Source: Candidatus Zixiibacteriota bacterium | GTDB lineage: Bacteria > Zixibacteria > MSB-5A5 > GN15 > FEB-12 | Direction: 5' to 3' | NCBI GenBank assembly: GCA_035380245.1 | Contig: DAOSXA010000003.1 | Location: 558,001-622,000, forward strand | DNA: 64,000 nucleotides | Shown: in pieces, positions 1 to 9,318 of the stretch | Numbering within the stretch: the first letter of the stretch is position 1 | Layout: every line of letters starts with the position of its first letter | Translations under genes and position numbers: made by a program | The notes under the pieces: model-generated | Told to the model about the DNA's origin: nothing | Database searches by the model: none | Seen by the model: only the letters and a program-made list of their open reading frames with translations

Positions 1-303
1 GAGAGCCGCGAACATATTGCTGTCGATAAAAAATGACTGGAGCAGGTCGATCCGGTTATTCCGGCAGTATTCGGCAAAGCGGTTTCGGGCGCGAATGAAG
101 CCGGGCGAAACGATAGAGCTGATCCCCACGTTGAAATAGGCGCAGGGAAGTTTATTCCGGTTAAGCCATTCGCTTTCACGTAAGGTGATCAGGTGTGGCT
201 CGAATTCGGCGCGATCCAGATGAGCCAGGATTTTGAGCAGTTGATTTTCACTGCCGGCTCGCGGTGAGACGATTGTGTCAATGACGTAAGCGATCTTTAT
301 CAT
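1..303 (-). CDS. Glycosyltransferase, GT4-like, N-terminal 101 codons (truncated by window edge)
   Basis: The minus strand opens at an ATG at 303 and stays open to base 1. The translation begins MIKIAYVIDTIVSPRAGSEN and continues with a Rossmann-like beta-alpha pattern typical of the N-terminal half of GT4 sugar transferases. The ATG overlaps the TGA of the preceding gene by four bases (ATGA), and a GGGAGA ribosome site lies about eight bases upstream, so the start is well supported. The donor-binding C-terminal half lies outside the window, so substrate and exact family cannot be fixed. It is the last visible gene of the polysaccharide operon and probably adds one sugar to the lipid-linked repeat unit at the cytoplasmic membrane. 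Confidence 0.75.
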   Translation of the reverse strand, partial: MIKIAYVIDTIVSPRAGSENQLLKILAHLDRAEFEPHLITLRESEWLNRNKLPCAYFNVGISSIVSPGFIRARNRFAEYCRNNRIDLLQSFFIDSNMFAAL

Positions 304-1415
304 TGAAGCATCTCCCGGTACAGAGCTGTCCATTCGGCTGTTTGTCTTTCGACTGAAAACCGCTCGCGAATATACTTGCCGGCCGCTTTGGCCAGATCAG
401 TACGCAGCCGTTTGTCCTCAGCCAGTTTAATCAAGGCTCGACTCAGCACCTCCGGTTGACCGTATTCGATCAGGATACCGGTTTGATCCGGAAGAATCAA
501 TTTCGGTACATCTCCGACAGCCGTTGCTATGACCGGAAGACCTACCGCCATTGCTTCCATGACAATGTTAGGGAGTCCTTCGGAGCGGGAAGGATTGACC
601 AGAATATCGGCGCCCTTAAGGCAAGGGGTGAAATTCTTCTCAAAGCCGGGGAAAGTGATCCTCCCGGCAATGCCCAATTGCAGGGATAAGTCTTTCATTT
701 CCTGGAGATCGGGGCCGTTACCGAAAAGAATCAGATGCAGGTGAGGCACGGTGTGACATGCGGTTACGGCTTCTTCAATCAGATATCTTTGCCCCTTTTC
801 GGAACTGAAGCGACCGGCGGCGACGGCGATTATGGAGTCGTCGCTCAGGTTGAACCGCTTCCGGAGATCGACCGGTTGCTGGGAAGCATGGAATTCGGCA
901 TCTATGGCGTTTTGGATCACGACTATTTTGTTTTCGGGGATACCCGACCGAAGCATCTGCTCCTTCAGATCATGCGACACCGCCACGATTTTATCGGCAG
1001 CGCGAATCAGTTTACGATCGATGGCGTTGAAGAAAGAGACCTTCAGATTTTCGGAAGTCCCGCCGCGTGAAACCGCAAGCCAACGCACTCCCGGTCGTAA
1101 CCGGGCAAAACGGGTGATGAAACGTGTCCTGTAGTCGTGGGTACAGACGATGTCAAAATTGTTTTCATCCACGAATCGGCGCAGAAGACCAAAGGCGCTA
1201 ATATCGTAAGAACTCGAGGTCGGCAGATGGGCAACTTTTATCCCCGCTCCGGCTAATTCATCGAGGAACGCCGGTCGTTGTCCTGCCTCGGAAAAAGCCG
1301 CCACGGTCAATTCGAAATCGGAGTCAGCCATGCTTTGGGCGTGCTGTCGCAACTGCCGTTCCGGTCCGCCGAAGAAACTCCCCGCACGCAGATGCAGAAC
1401 CCGGTGTTTAGTCAT
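300..1415 (-). CDS. Glycosyltransferase family 4 (GT-B fold)
   Basis: A 371-residue protein of normal GT4 length. The N-terminal part (MTKHRVLHLRAGSFFGGPER) is the acceptor-side Rossmann domain with its glycine-rich loop. The C-terminal half has the expected AGRFSSEKG and LFGNGPD segments and the EGLPNIVMEAMA stretch, which carries the EX7E-type nucleotide-sugar site. No signal peptide or membrane segment is visible, so it should act at the inner membrane face. It overlaps the GT2 gene before it by eight bases and the GT4 gene after it by four, which implies translational coupling in one operon. The sugar donor cannot be told from sequence. Confidence 0.9.
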   Translation of the reverse strand: MTKHRVLHLRAGSFFGGPERQLRQHAQSMADSDFELTVAAFSEAGQRPAFLDELAGAGIKVAHLPTSSSYDISAFGLLRRFVDENNFDIVCTHDYRTRFITRFARLRPGVRWLAVSRGGTSENLKVSFFNAIDRKLIRAADKIVAVSHDLKEQMLRSGIPENKIVVIQNAIDAEFHASQQPVDLRKRFNLSDDSIIAVAAGRFSSEKGQRYLIEEAVTACHTVPHLHLILFGNGPDLQEMKDLSLQLGIAGRITFPGFEKNFTPCLKGADILVNPSRSEGLPNIVMEAMAVGLPVIATAVGDVPKLILPDQTGILIEYGQPEVLSRALIKLAEDKRLRTDLAKAAGKYIRERFSVERQTAEWTALYREMLQ

Positions 1416-2598
1416 CGGCGTCGGATTTCCTTTCCGTGCGCTCCCAGGATGATTTGCGTAATCCCAGCAGCGATTTTAATTGCACGCCGATGAACCAGAA
1501 GCCGTAAGCGGGTGCTGCGGCGATTGCCCGCAAGGCCCGTGAGCGGTCTTCCATAAGAAATGCCCCAAGCAACAGATACACTATCAAGGCTATCATAGCA
1601 GCCAGATTGATCCCGGCGAGGAGCCATCCGAGGGGTTTCGTTAAGACCAGTGACAACAGCATCAAAACAAAAGCTAGATAGATCATGAGGGGGCGGCTAA
1701 GCAGCAGTAATGCTCCGGCCAGTTCGATAAGTTTGGGGCGGAAGGCCAACCCTCGCAGGAACAGCGCCGGGAAATGGTCGGCAATGAGAGCGAACGTTCC
1801 TGAGGCCCAGCGCTTTTTCTGGGTCGCTGCTTGATCGTAGTCGACAGTGGCGGTGCTGTAGACCGAAGTGGCCGCGGTAAAAGCTACTTGTTGTCCGGCC
1901 AGAATGATCTTGACCGCATAATCGACATCTTCGGTTATGGAATGAGAATCCCACGGCAGGCGGGCCAGCATCTTCGAGCGAAGCGCCATGCCTGTTCCTC
2001 GCAACAGCCCGTGAAAGCCGAGTCGTGAGCGGGCTTCGTAGAAAAGACGATTTTCCACCAGGCTGGCCATATATTGCAGTAGAGCCAGGGGCGAGGCTTT
2101 TTTATCGGGTACGAAGTAATAACCCGTCTGTACTGCCGCTGCGCCTTTCTCGAAGGTTACGGCGAGGACCTCCAGGATATTTTGATCGACGATGGTGTCG
2201 GCATCCACGATCAGGACAAAGTCCGAGTTTTCCAGGCCGACTTGTTCGATGATCCATTCGATGGCATAGCCTTTACCGCGTCTGTCGAGGTCGTGGCGTT
2301 CGTATACCTCCACGCCATGACCGGCGGCAATCTCGGCCGTGTTGTCGGTACAGTTGTCGGCAACGACCACGACCCGATTGCTGTGTGATGATTGTATTTG
2401 AGCCAGACTCTTCAGCGTCGGAATCAGGTGTTCACCTTCGTTGTATGCCGGTACGATGGTCAGAAAACGGTATGTTTTCTCGGATTTCTCCGGATGTCGT
2501 ACGGAGGTACAGCCCACGAGCGCCAATAACCACAGATAAACCACCCCTGCAATCAGAAGGGCCGTTAAAGCAATTATCAACCAGGTCAGGAAAATCAT
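1408..2598 (-). CDS. Membrane-bound GT2-family glycosyltransferase
   Basis: A 396-residue protein with one N-terminal membrane segment (about residues 4-28), a GT-A catalytic domain and a cluster of hydrophobic segments after residue 290. The catalytic domain shows TIVPAYNEGEHL, a DAD metal site in VLIVDADTIVD, an acidic TEDVDY segment, and QKKRW, which fits the QxxRW motif of processive enzymes such as NodC, IcaA and cellulose synthases. That layout suits polymerisation or transfer of sugars at the inner membrane. The start overlaps the end of the PaaK-like gene by four bases. Whether it is processive or a single-sugar transferase is not decided by sequence. Confidence 0.88.
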   Translation of the reverse strand: MIFLTWLIIALTALLIAGVVYLWLLALVGCTSVRHPEKSEKTYRFLTIVPAYNEGEHLIPTLKSLAQIQSSHSNRVVVVADNCTDNTAEIAAGHGVEVYERHDLDRRGKGYAIEWIIEQVGLENSDFVLIVDADTIVDQNILEVLAVTFEKGAAAVQTGYYFVPDKKASPLALLQYMASLVENRLFYEARSRLGFHGLLRGTGMALRSKMLARLPWDSHSITEDVDYAVKIILAGQQVAFTAATSVYSTATVDYDQAATQKKRWASGTFALIADHFPALFLRGLAFRPKLIELAGALLLLSRPLMIYLAFVLMLLSLVLTKPLGWLLAGINLAAMIALIVYLLLGAFLMEDRSRALRAIAAAPAYGFWFIGVQLKSLLGLRKSSWERTERKSDADD

Positions 2599-3947
2599 AT
2601 CATACGACCCGGTTTATCGATCTGACAGATCGAAAATTGGTATTTCCCCCGTGGCGTGCGCGATAACTCCGGGACATATTCCACGTCATAGGTCATTCCC
2701 CGGCCGAAAAACTGTGGGACAGCTTCGGCCAGTTGCTTCAGGCTGTACTCACCGAACTTGTCGGTTTTAACGATCCGGAAAAGCAGGTGGTCGAGTTTGT
2801 CCTGCACTACCTGAACCTGCCAGATACCGGGGATTTCTATTGCCAGGTTAACCATGATCGAAATTCCGGAGAGCATTCTTCCGTCCGGGGTGTAAAGGAA
2901 ATCGGTGTGTCGGCCGTAAAGTTTCCCAAGCCGGGGGAGAGTTCGTCCGCAAGGACAGTCACCCTTCAAAACCGTGGCCATGTCCTCCAGCCGATAACGA
3001 ATAAGCGGCATCGCTTCGTTGGTCAGGTCGGTGATAATCAGGTCGGCCGGAGTGGTTTCATCGGCGCCGTCGGTCTCAACCCAGAGTCCCTCGGCATGGA
3101 GGTGCATACCCTCATGCGCTTCACACTCCGAGGCCACAATGGATAATTCCTCGCAGCCGTAACGGTCGAACAACGGTGCTTGCAGAACCCGTTCTATTTC
3201 CGCTCGTTCGTTTTCGGTGAGGACCTCCGCCGTTGACAGAATGCTCTCGGTCGGTAGATCGGTCAGGCCGTGTTCCTTTACGAACAGGGCAAAAATATAA
3301 AGGGAATGGGCATGTCCGAATAAGAACTTGGCGCCGAATTTCCGCAACCGGTTGATGAAGGCCATCGTGGTGGTTTCATCCATTTGTAACGTATCGAGAG
3401 CAATGCGCCGCGAGGTCAACTTGTTGTATATCTTGAAGCGGAGAGTGGCATCCTCGGCCTCGGCTCCCCAGAGAATGGCCAGCTTCTCGCCTAAACGATA
3501 ACCGGTCCAGGCATCGTGGCGCATCGTAGCCGCTTTCTTAGCCGTGGTCGCCGCGACACTCCAAAACAGTTTGAGCGGCACCCCGGTGGAACCGCCGGTT
3601 TTTTTGGGGATCAGACGTTCTCCCCGGAACCGTTCGGAAATCATCCGGTCGATATTCTCTCGAATATCCTGTTTGGTCAGAATCGGGAGTTTCTTGATAT
3701 CGTCGGGAGACTTGATATCCTCGGGACGGATGCCGTGCTCGTCGAATTTCTCACGGTAGTAAGGAACATACCGATATGCTTCGTCTATGATATGGGCAAG
3801 ACGCTTCCATTGTAATTCCAGCAGTTTCTCTTTGGGCCAATACTGGGATTCTTCCAGAGCCGCCCAGGTCGGTTTTATCGCGAATCCCTCTCGATGCCAG
3901 GAAAGCGGAATAAATATCTTTTGTGCAATGGTCTTGATCAGGTCCAT
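2595..3947 (-). CDS. PaaK/CapK-like adenylate-forming enzyme
   Basis: A 450-residue protein of the phenylacetate-CoA ligase-like branch of the ANL superfamily. It has the phosphate-binding loop KKTGGSTGVPLKLFWS near residues 115-130, the DRYGCEE segment, a Cys-rich CPCGRTLPRLGKLYGR stretch and a GRHTDFLYTPDG segment like those of PaaK and CapK. Such enzymes activate a carboxylic acid as acyl-AMP. Homologues of the CapK type are common inside polysaccharide clusters, where they are thought to modify the glycan or an aminoacyl/acyl decoration, although few have been characterised. It lies 13 bases after the large membrane protein gene and overlaps the GT2 gene by four bases. The acid substrate is unknown. 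Confidence 0.85.
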   Translation of the reverse strand: MDLIKTIAQKIFIPLSWHREGFAIKPTWAALEESQYWPKEKLLELQWKRLAHIIDEAYRYVPYYREKFDEHGIRPEDIKSPDDIKKLPILTKQDIRENIDRMISERFRGERLIPKKTGGSTGVPLKLFWSVAATTAKKAATMRHDAWTGYRLGEKLAILWGAEAEDATLRFKIYNKLTSRRIALDTLQMDETTTMAFINRLRKFGAKFLFGHAHSLYIFALFVKEHGLTDLPTESILSTAEVLTENERAEIERVLQAPLFDRYGCEELSIVASECEAHEGMHLHAEGLWVETDGADETTPADLIITDLTNEAMPLIRYRLEDMATVLKGDCPCGRTLPRLGKLYGRHTDFLYTPDGRMLSGISIMVNLAIEIPGIWQVQVVQDKLDHLLFRIVKTDKFGEYSLKQLAEAVPQFFGRGMTYDVEYVPELSRTPRGKYQFSICQIDKPGRMI

Positions 3948-3960
3948 AACGTATCCGGCT

Positions 3961-5925
3961 TCAGTGTTTGGTGCTGCCTCTGTATCGTAAGATCGTCACC
4001 GAGTCAAAATCGTATACCTTTTCGAACAATGAATCATTCGCCGTGAATAACTCCGGGCGAAGGATATATCGCTCGGTTTCTTTTGGTCCGAGATAGAGAT
4101 AACCGATGTTGAGGCTGTCGAGTACCGGCACAACCTGTAAAATCGAGTCGGCATTGAACATTTCTTCGACTTGTTTGATTCTGTCAATAGCCGGTCCGTT
4201 GCCTACTCCCCACAGGGCGGCCAACATGAATGTACCGACGCCGACCGGTTGTTCCGCGAGAGCCGGGACGGGATTGATATCATAAAGGTAGTCTCCCGGA
4301 TAGCCCGGTGTTCCCTGCACTACGGCGTTCGGTTCAGTGTTTTTTCGTACCCAGCGCAGGGCGGTATAGTCGGTGGCGGCAATACGGTTTTCAAGCCCTC
4401 GACTGCCGAAAAATCCACCGAAAGCCTGAAGATCGAGCAGCAGAGTCGGGGCGGAGAAAATCAACATAACGATAACAATCTTGCGTCCCCGCCCTTTTTT
4501 CTTAAGAACTTTTTCCAACAAAACCGCCGCTCCGACCAATAAAGCCAGTTGCAGCGGTTTGCCCGATTTCCGCAGCAGGATATCCGGTTCGACCGCATGG
4601 CGAATGAACAAACCGAATAATAACGCGATCCCGGCCAGAATCCACAGATGTACGGTCGGGAAACTCAGTCGCTCTCGCCAGACACGCCACCAGCCGGCCA
4701 GTCCGAAAAGAAAGAGCGGACCATAATCGAGGGCGAGGTAGAAAGGCAGGGTAGCTATCACGGCCAACATCGGCTGGAACGACAACATGCCTCCCTGACC
4801 GCCGATCATGTGCAGGCCGAACACGAAGAAGTATCCAGCTATCGCTATGATTCCTACCCCGGCCACCAGTTTCAACTTGCCGTTCCAATCCCGATGGCGG
4901 ATGAGATCCAGCAGATTCACTACGATCAGCCACAGCACGACAATTGTCCCCATGAACGAGTCACAGCCGAAACAAGTCAGGGCCAACAAGCCGATCAGGG
5001 CGCCGTCGATCAGACGCGATCTTTTTCCCAGAGCACCCAGATATACCAGGATAGTACCGATTCCCAGTAAAGTGGCCGCAACAGCATGGGGCTCGACGAA
5101 AAAGTCTCTGACATAACTGTGCGACAGACCGGAAAACGCCTCAATTTTTGGCCAGAATTTGCCTGTGGCCGGGATCAAATCGGTAATGCCGATCATGTTG
5201 CCGAACGCCCGCCCGATAATGAACAAATCCATATAGCTGTAGCCGATAAACACCAACGCCAAAGTCCAGTTGACGGCTCGGCGAGACACTTTACTTGCGG
5301 TTAACAATTGCTGCAAAGCGGCAAAAAGCATGATGATGTTGCAGCTTGCCAGGATACCCAAAATAAGGCGAATGTCGCTGTTCAACCCGGTCAGGCGGTG
5401 AAAGGCCGCCGGTACGATATGGAAAAACCAGTAATAGTGTGCGGTGGGACCGTTATAATAGATGTTGGTCGGGGGGACCTGCTTAGCCAGTGCCGCCGGA
5501 ACTGCCATGTGGTTGAAGTAATCGTTGACGAACAGGGTCGTGTAGATATGATATCCATCCTCGATTCGGCCAACCCGGCTGAGAACAATCACTGTCAACA
5601 ACACACCGGCCAGACCGAATAAGTACCCGACACGGTTGTCCCCCGGAGAGAAAGCTGTTCGGCCACCGCTTTTTCGTCCGATCAACAGCGCTGTCCAGCT
5701 TAATACTCCTATCAGAGACGGAATCCAGACCGGAAAATTCAGATACATGAACAGGGTCAGGATCAGAATCTCAAACGCATATCCGACCGCATATCCCAAC
5801 ACCAGCGCGGCAGCCGGATTTTCGATCTTACCGGTGCGAAATTGCACCCAGGCGAACACCAGACCGGGACTGACGGCGGTGAAGTGAAAGATAAAAAAGA
5901 ATATCGAGGAGACAACATCTCCCAT
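3961..5925 (-). CDS. Large polytopic membrane protein, probable GT-C-like glycosyltransferase
   Basis: A 654-residue protein with about a dozen hydrophobic segments over the first 510 residues and a soluble C-terminal tail of about 140 residues. An early external loop contains NDYFNHMAVPAAL and an HYYWFF segment. The tail (ALRWVRKNTEPNAVVQGTP and following) resembles the periplasmic tails of GT-C and YfhO/DUF2298-type membrane proteins. Lipid-linked sugar transfer at the outer face of the inner membrane is therefore the likeliest role. I do not recognise a specific family with certainty. An AAGGGAG ribosome site lies about 13 bases before the chosen ATG, which is longer than usual, so the start is moderately sure. 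It sits between the polymerase-like gene and the PaaK-like gene. Confidence 0.7.
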   Translation of the reverse strand: MGDVVSSIFFFIFHFTAVSPGLVFAWVQFRTGKIENPAAALVLGYAVGYAFEILILTLFMYLNFPVWIPSLIGVLSWTALLIGRKSGGRTAFSPGDNRVGYLFGLAGVLLTVIVLSRVGRIEDGYHIYTTLFVNDYFNHMAVPAALAKQVPPTNIYYNGPTAHYYWFFHIVPAAFHRLTGLNSDIRLILGILASCNIIMLFAALQQLLTASKVSRRAVNWTLALVFIGYSYMDLFIIGRAFGNMIGITDLIPATGKFWPKIEAFSGLSHSYVRDFFVEPHAVAATLLGIGTILVYLGALGKRSRLIDGALIGLLALTCFGCDSFMGTIVVLWLIVVNLLDLIRHRDWNGKLKLVAGVGIIAIAGYFFVFGLHMIGGQGGMLSFQPMLAVIATLPFYLALDYGPLFLFGLAGWWRVWRERLSFPTVHLWILAGIALLFGLFIRHAVEPDILLRKSGKPLQLALLVGAAVLLEKVLKKKGRGRKIVIVMLIFSAPTLLLDLQAFGGFFGSRGLENRIAATDYTALRWVRKNTEPNAVVQGTPGYPGDYLYDINPVPALAEQPVGVGTFMLAALWGVGNGPAIDRIKQVEEMFNADSILQVVPVLDSLNIGYLYLGPKETERYILRPELFTANDSLFEKVYDFDSVTILRYRGSTKH

Positions 5926-5979
5926 GAATCGGATAAACTCCCTTTATGTAATCCTGACCCGCATCCGTGCGATACTAAT

Positions 5980-7434
5980 CTATTCGACTTGTGGATGAAG
6001 ATCGTTGTCGGACGGCGCCGGTTCAACTTGTTTTTCCGCTGCAGCCTCCTGTCGATCCAGTTCCCGGTCGATCACTACCACGAACGCTGCAAAAAAGAAC
6101 CAGTTGTAGCGATAGAGGTTGTGTCCGGCCAGACCGAACAGGAACAACAACCAGAGGGAAACCAGGATTCCTTCCACCATTGACGACATGAAACGGTTGT
6201 CGTCGGTTTTCTCCAGACGTTTGAGCCGTTTTCGGCAGCGCCGGATCGTTATCAGCAGGGCATAGGTGAAAAAGCAAAAGGCCGAAAACCCGACAATGCC
6301 GCCTTCGGCGATAAGTTCACCGAGCATATTGTGTGACTGGAACCAGACTCCGAATTCCGTTCCGCGTGCAATGAGATAACAGCCTGCTCCCACCCCGGTA
6401 ATGGGATGCATCAGGAACAATTTGAAACCATGTTCCAATCCCTCGATCCGCCCACGAGCCGATTCGGCCGAACTGGTTTCCGACGATAAATCAGTAGTCG
6501 ATTCGAAACGCCCGACATATTGATCGGGCATGAGCATTACGGCGATCATCAGACCGACTACTGCTACGGCGGTGTAGGCGAACTTACGTTTGGAGCGAGC
6601 AATGACCACGGCTGCCAGAAACAGCACTCCTACCATGGCCGTACGTGATCCGGTCAGCACGATATTGGCCAGAATAATTACCGACCCGCCCGCAAGCAGC
6701 AGTCTTTGCCAGCGATTGGCCGCATCCTTCATGAAGTAGAAAATGAGGGGCGCGGCATAGGTCAGAGTCGCAGCATGAGCGTTCGGATCGGCATACGATC
6801 CTCCAAGACCGATCGCACGCATGATTCCCATACGATATTGATAGCCGCCGTGGTAGTAGTTGTTAATCGACATGGCTGCCATCACGATGATCAGGAAGAA
6901 ATACAAGTGGGCTACCCAGCGTAATTGCTTCGGAGTCTCCACGATATTCACGACGAGGATAAATACAACTATCAACCTTAAGAGATCCACCAGCGCGTCC
7001 TTGGTGGCGGTCATATAGTACGAGGAGATCATCGTCAGGACCATGGCGGCAAAAAAGACCAGGATGCCATAACCGGGCAAGCCCAGGTGAAAAGTGGATC
7101 GCTGGCGAAACATGAACGAGAGGGCCATACTGCCGATGGCCATGAAACCGATAATCCGCTCGGTAAAACCGGGTAAATAGCTGAAATAAGGAGCCCATTC
7201 CTGAGGCCAGGCCAGGAAGAAGATTAAATAGATCAACAGCGCCGACATCGGGCTGTACATCATGAAAAACACCGCCATGGCCCCGAAGACCACTGCGAGG
7301 GGGTAAATGTGCGGGGGGAAAATCACCCCGAGACCGCCTATTACACAGATCAGAACCAGAGCTGTTATCAACAGCCCTTTACTGGTAACGTATTGGCGTC
7401 CGATCTCACCCATGATACACCCGGTCCGATTCAC
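5980..7434 (-). CDS. O-antigen ligase/polymerase family protein (Wzy/WaaL type)
   Basis: A 484-residue polytopic protein with about 11 membrane segments and the large periplasmic loop near residues 305-395 that marks the Wzy_C family. The loop contains the characteristic MHPITGVGAGCYLIARG and FQSHNMLGELIAEGGIVGF stretches, with the conserved H of the SHNxxL motif. These proteins either polymerise lipid-linked repeat units or ligate glycans to an acceptor. The reading frame can start at a GTG (7434) or an ATG (7413, MGEIGRQYV). Neither has a strong ribosome site; an AGGTGA overlaps the GTG. It lies 32 bases after the flippase gene and 54 before the next gene, in the same operon. Confidence 0.88.
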   Translation of the reverse strand: MNRTGCIMGEIGRQYVTSKGLLITALVLICVIGGLGVIFPPHIYPLAVVFGAMAVFFMMYSPMSALLIYLIFFLAWPQEWAPYFSYLPGFTERIIGFMAIGSMALSFMFRQRSTFHLGLPGYGILVFFAAMVLTMISSYYMTATKDALVDLLRLIVVFILVVNIVETPKQLRWVAHLYFFLIIVMAAMSINNYYHGGYQYRMGIMRAIGLGGSYADPNAHAATLTYAAPLIFYFMKDAANRWQRLLLAGGSVIILANIVLTGSRTAMVGVLFLAAVVIARSKRKFAYTAVAVVGLMIAVMLMPDQYVGRFESTTDLSSETSSAESARGRIEGLEHGFKLFLMHPITGVGAGCYLIARGTEFGVWFQSHNMLGELIAEGGIVGFSAFCFFTYALLITIRRCRKRLKRLEKTDDNRFMSSMVEGILVSLWLLFLFGLAGHNLYRYNWFFFAAFVVVIDRELDRQEAAAEKQVEPAPSDNDLHPQVE

Positions 7435-7466
7435 CTGACATGTTCATACGGTTCTTGTACACACCA

Positions 7467-8972
7467 TTACCTCAGCCGCAGCTTTTTCAGAATCCGATCA
7501 CGGTCTTCGGTTTCCAGAATCAGACCGAAAAATCCGATCACCGCTACGAGCAGCACGATCCCTACATCGGCAAACAGCGAAGCCCAATGCTCCGGTCGTA
7601 ACAGAGCACGCATGCCCAGGGAGACCGGCAGGGCAATCACGGTCGATATTACAACCGACTTGAGCGCGGTCAAGTAAAACGGTGTTACCGGGCTGTTCAT
7701 GGTCCGGTAGAATACCTTGGGATAAATGAACAGGTATATCAGGAACTGTGGTATCGCGGTTCCCAACGCGACTCCTATGATTCCGTAATGCCCCACCAGA
7801 ATCAAGGACAAGGCGATATTGGAAACGCCCTCGGCAGTAAGGATATAAAACAGGACCTTGTGTCGACTGACCCCGAACAGGACCGAGTTGGCAATCATCT
7901 GGGGCAGATAAATGGCGGCCGGGACAATTAAAATTTGCAGGACGGTGATCGATTCCGTGAAACCATCCTTAACCCAGAGAAGAATGAACGGTCCGCCAAA
8001 AATCAGCGCTCCGACACAGATCAAAGCCGAGAGATAATAAAGATACCGGGTTGAGCGCAGATATATTTCCATTACCTGGCGGTCATCTTGTTGGGCATTG
8101 ATATGGCTGATGGTCGGCACAATCGGTACGGCAATAGCATTGATCGTATTCCGCAACTGTGTCACAATAGCCGCCGGGACTGCATAAACCGCAACTGCTT
8201 CCATCGAGAGAAACTTCCCAATAACGATGTTGTCGGTCTGGAAGATTACGATCCAGGCTGCCACGATCAACAGCGAATAGGAGCCGTATGTCAGCAATGC
8301 CCGGGTTTTCTCGCCGGTAATAGCCGCTCGCGAGAACTTAACCATCGGGAATTTCTTTCGACGAATCTGATAACGCCAACAATGCGAAATGATATTTACC
8401 ACCAGAACCACCCCGGCCATCGCTGTCAGTCCCAATCCCAGTTCGAGCATTACTACGATTAACAGCGTTTGAATCAACATACCGCCGATTTCGAAGTAGT
8501 TAACGATGTCGGCTCGGTGAAAAGGCAGCAGTGAGGCAAACGGGATAAAGATATAGGTGACAGCCTGGTTGGTCCCAATCAATATCAGGGTAATCCGAGC
8601 CACTTCAAGGTACCGGGGCTCGATTTGGAAAAACTGAAGCACGCCAAACGCCAGCCCGACCGACAACGCTACGATCAGCAATGAGATAACGGTGTAGATT
8701 CGTGCTGCCGAACTGACCACCTGGTTGAGTTGGTCATAATCACCGGTGGCATAGTATTGGGGGATATATTTGGCGACAGCCTGGTTCATCCCGGCATCAG
8801 CCAGCTTCATATAGGCGATGAGAGAAAATACCAACGACCAAATCCCGTACTGGCTTTTACCCAGTTGGTCGATCAGGTACGGTGTAAAAAGAAACGTAAT
8901 AGCCAGCGTTACCGCCATGCCGGCCCAGGAGGTGAACACGTTTCTGATTAATTGCTTAACAACTGTACTCAT
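7467..8972 (-). CDS. Polysaccharide flippase, MOP superfamily (Wzx-like)
   Basis: A 501-residue protein with about 14 evenly spaced hydrophobic segments and short loops. It begins MSTVVKQLIRNVFTSWAGMA and has the YLIDQLGKSQYGIWSLVFSL segment typical of the Polysacc_synt family. The role is transfer of undecaprenyl-linked glycan units across the inner membrane. It is the first gene of the seven-gene minus-strand cluster, so the operon promoter should lie in 8973-9150. A TATAAA lies on the minus strand at 8993-8998, but I see no convincing -35 partner. Glycan specificity cannot be read from sequence. Confidence 0.9.
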   Translation of the reverse strand: MSTVVKQLIRNVFTSWAGMAVTLAITFLFTPYLIDQLGKSQYGIWSLVFSLIAYMKLADAGMNQAVAKYIPQYYATGDYDQLNQVVSSAARIYTVISLLIVALSVGLAFGVLQFFQIEPRYLEVARITLILIGTNQAVTYIFIPFASLLPFHRADIVNYFEIGGMLIQTLLIVVMLELGLGLTAMAGVVLVVNIISHCWRYQIRRKKFPMVKFSRAAITGEKTRALLTYGSYSLLIVAAWIVIFQTDNIVIGKFLSMEAVAVYAVPAAIVTQLRNTINAIAVPIVPTISHINAQQDDRQVMEIYLRSTRYLYYLSALICVGALIFGGPFILLWVKDGFTESITVLQILIVPAAIYLPQMIANSVLFGVSRHKVLFYILTAEGVSNIALSLILVGHYGIIGVALGTAIPQFLIYLFIYPKVFYRTMNSPVTPFYLTALKSVVISTVIALPVSLGMRALLRPEHWASLFADVGIVLLVAVIGFFGLILETEDRDRILKKLRLR

Positions 8973-9153
8973 ATAATGAAGATTCCCAACTGTTTATAGT
9001 ATCGGAAGCTTCGTCGGGATCATGCGGCCAAGAAACAGACTTAGTCCACCTTTGAAAAGCTAAAGATTGCTGGAATTACCCCATTTGATTCCAACAACGC
9101 CGTATGGAACAACTTGTTCGACACCCCGTTTCTTGCCCCCGACCAATGGGAGT
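8973..9153. other. Intergenic spacer upstream of the polysaccharide operon
   Basis: This is the first part of the divergent gap between the flippase gene (minus) and the S8 protease (plus). It must contain the promoter of the polysaccharide operon. A minus-strand TATAAA at 8993-8998 is the only -10-like candidate I see. No open frame with coding character and no clear RNA gene is visible. The rest of the gap is occupied by the repeat at 9154-9290 and the protease promoter and leader. Confidence 0.5.
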
Positions 9154-9290
9154 GTTGAAAAAGTCATACGCTCGGATATTCAGCAAAAACAACTGTAATA
9201 CGGACGACACAAGGCCGCCCGCTATGTGAGGTTAGGGCTCTTGAACGCGTAGCGGCGGGGCTTGTCTCCGCCGCGATTGAGGTTTGTCAA
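9154..9290 (+). repeat. Interspersed repeat, copy A
   Basis: This stretch aligns over about 120 bases, ungapped or nearly so, with 58228-58350, at roughly three quarters identity by eye. The best shared blocks are gaaaaagt near the start, gtaatacgg in the middle, then caaggccgc, cgcta, ttaggg and gcgtagc. The distal half can fold: GCTATGT (within the cgctatgtgag block) pairs with GCGTAGC. Two of the pairs are G-T where copy B has G-C. It lies in an intergenic gap and has no open frame of its own, no terminal inverted repeats and no target duplication that I can see, so it is not an insertion sequence. Confidence 0.75.
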
Positions 9291-9318
9291 CAATCCCCCA
9301 TCCGCAATTGGTTGAGCC

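Noticed and set aside
9154..9290. Insertion sequence remnant
   Set aside because: The repeat has no terminal inverted repeats, no target duplication and no transposase-like frame in either copy.
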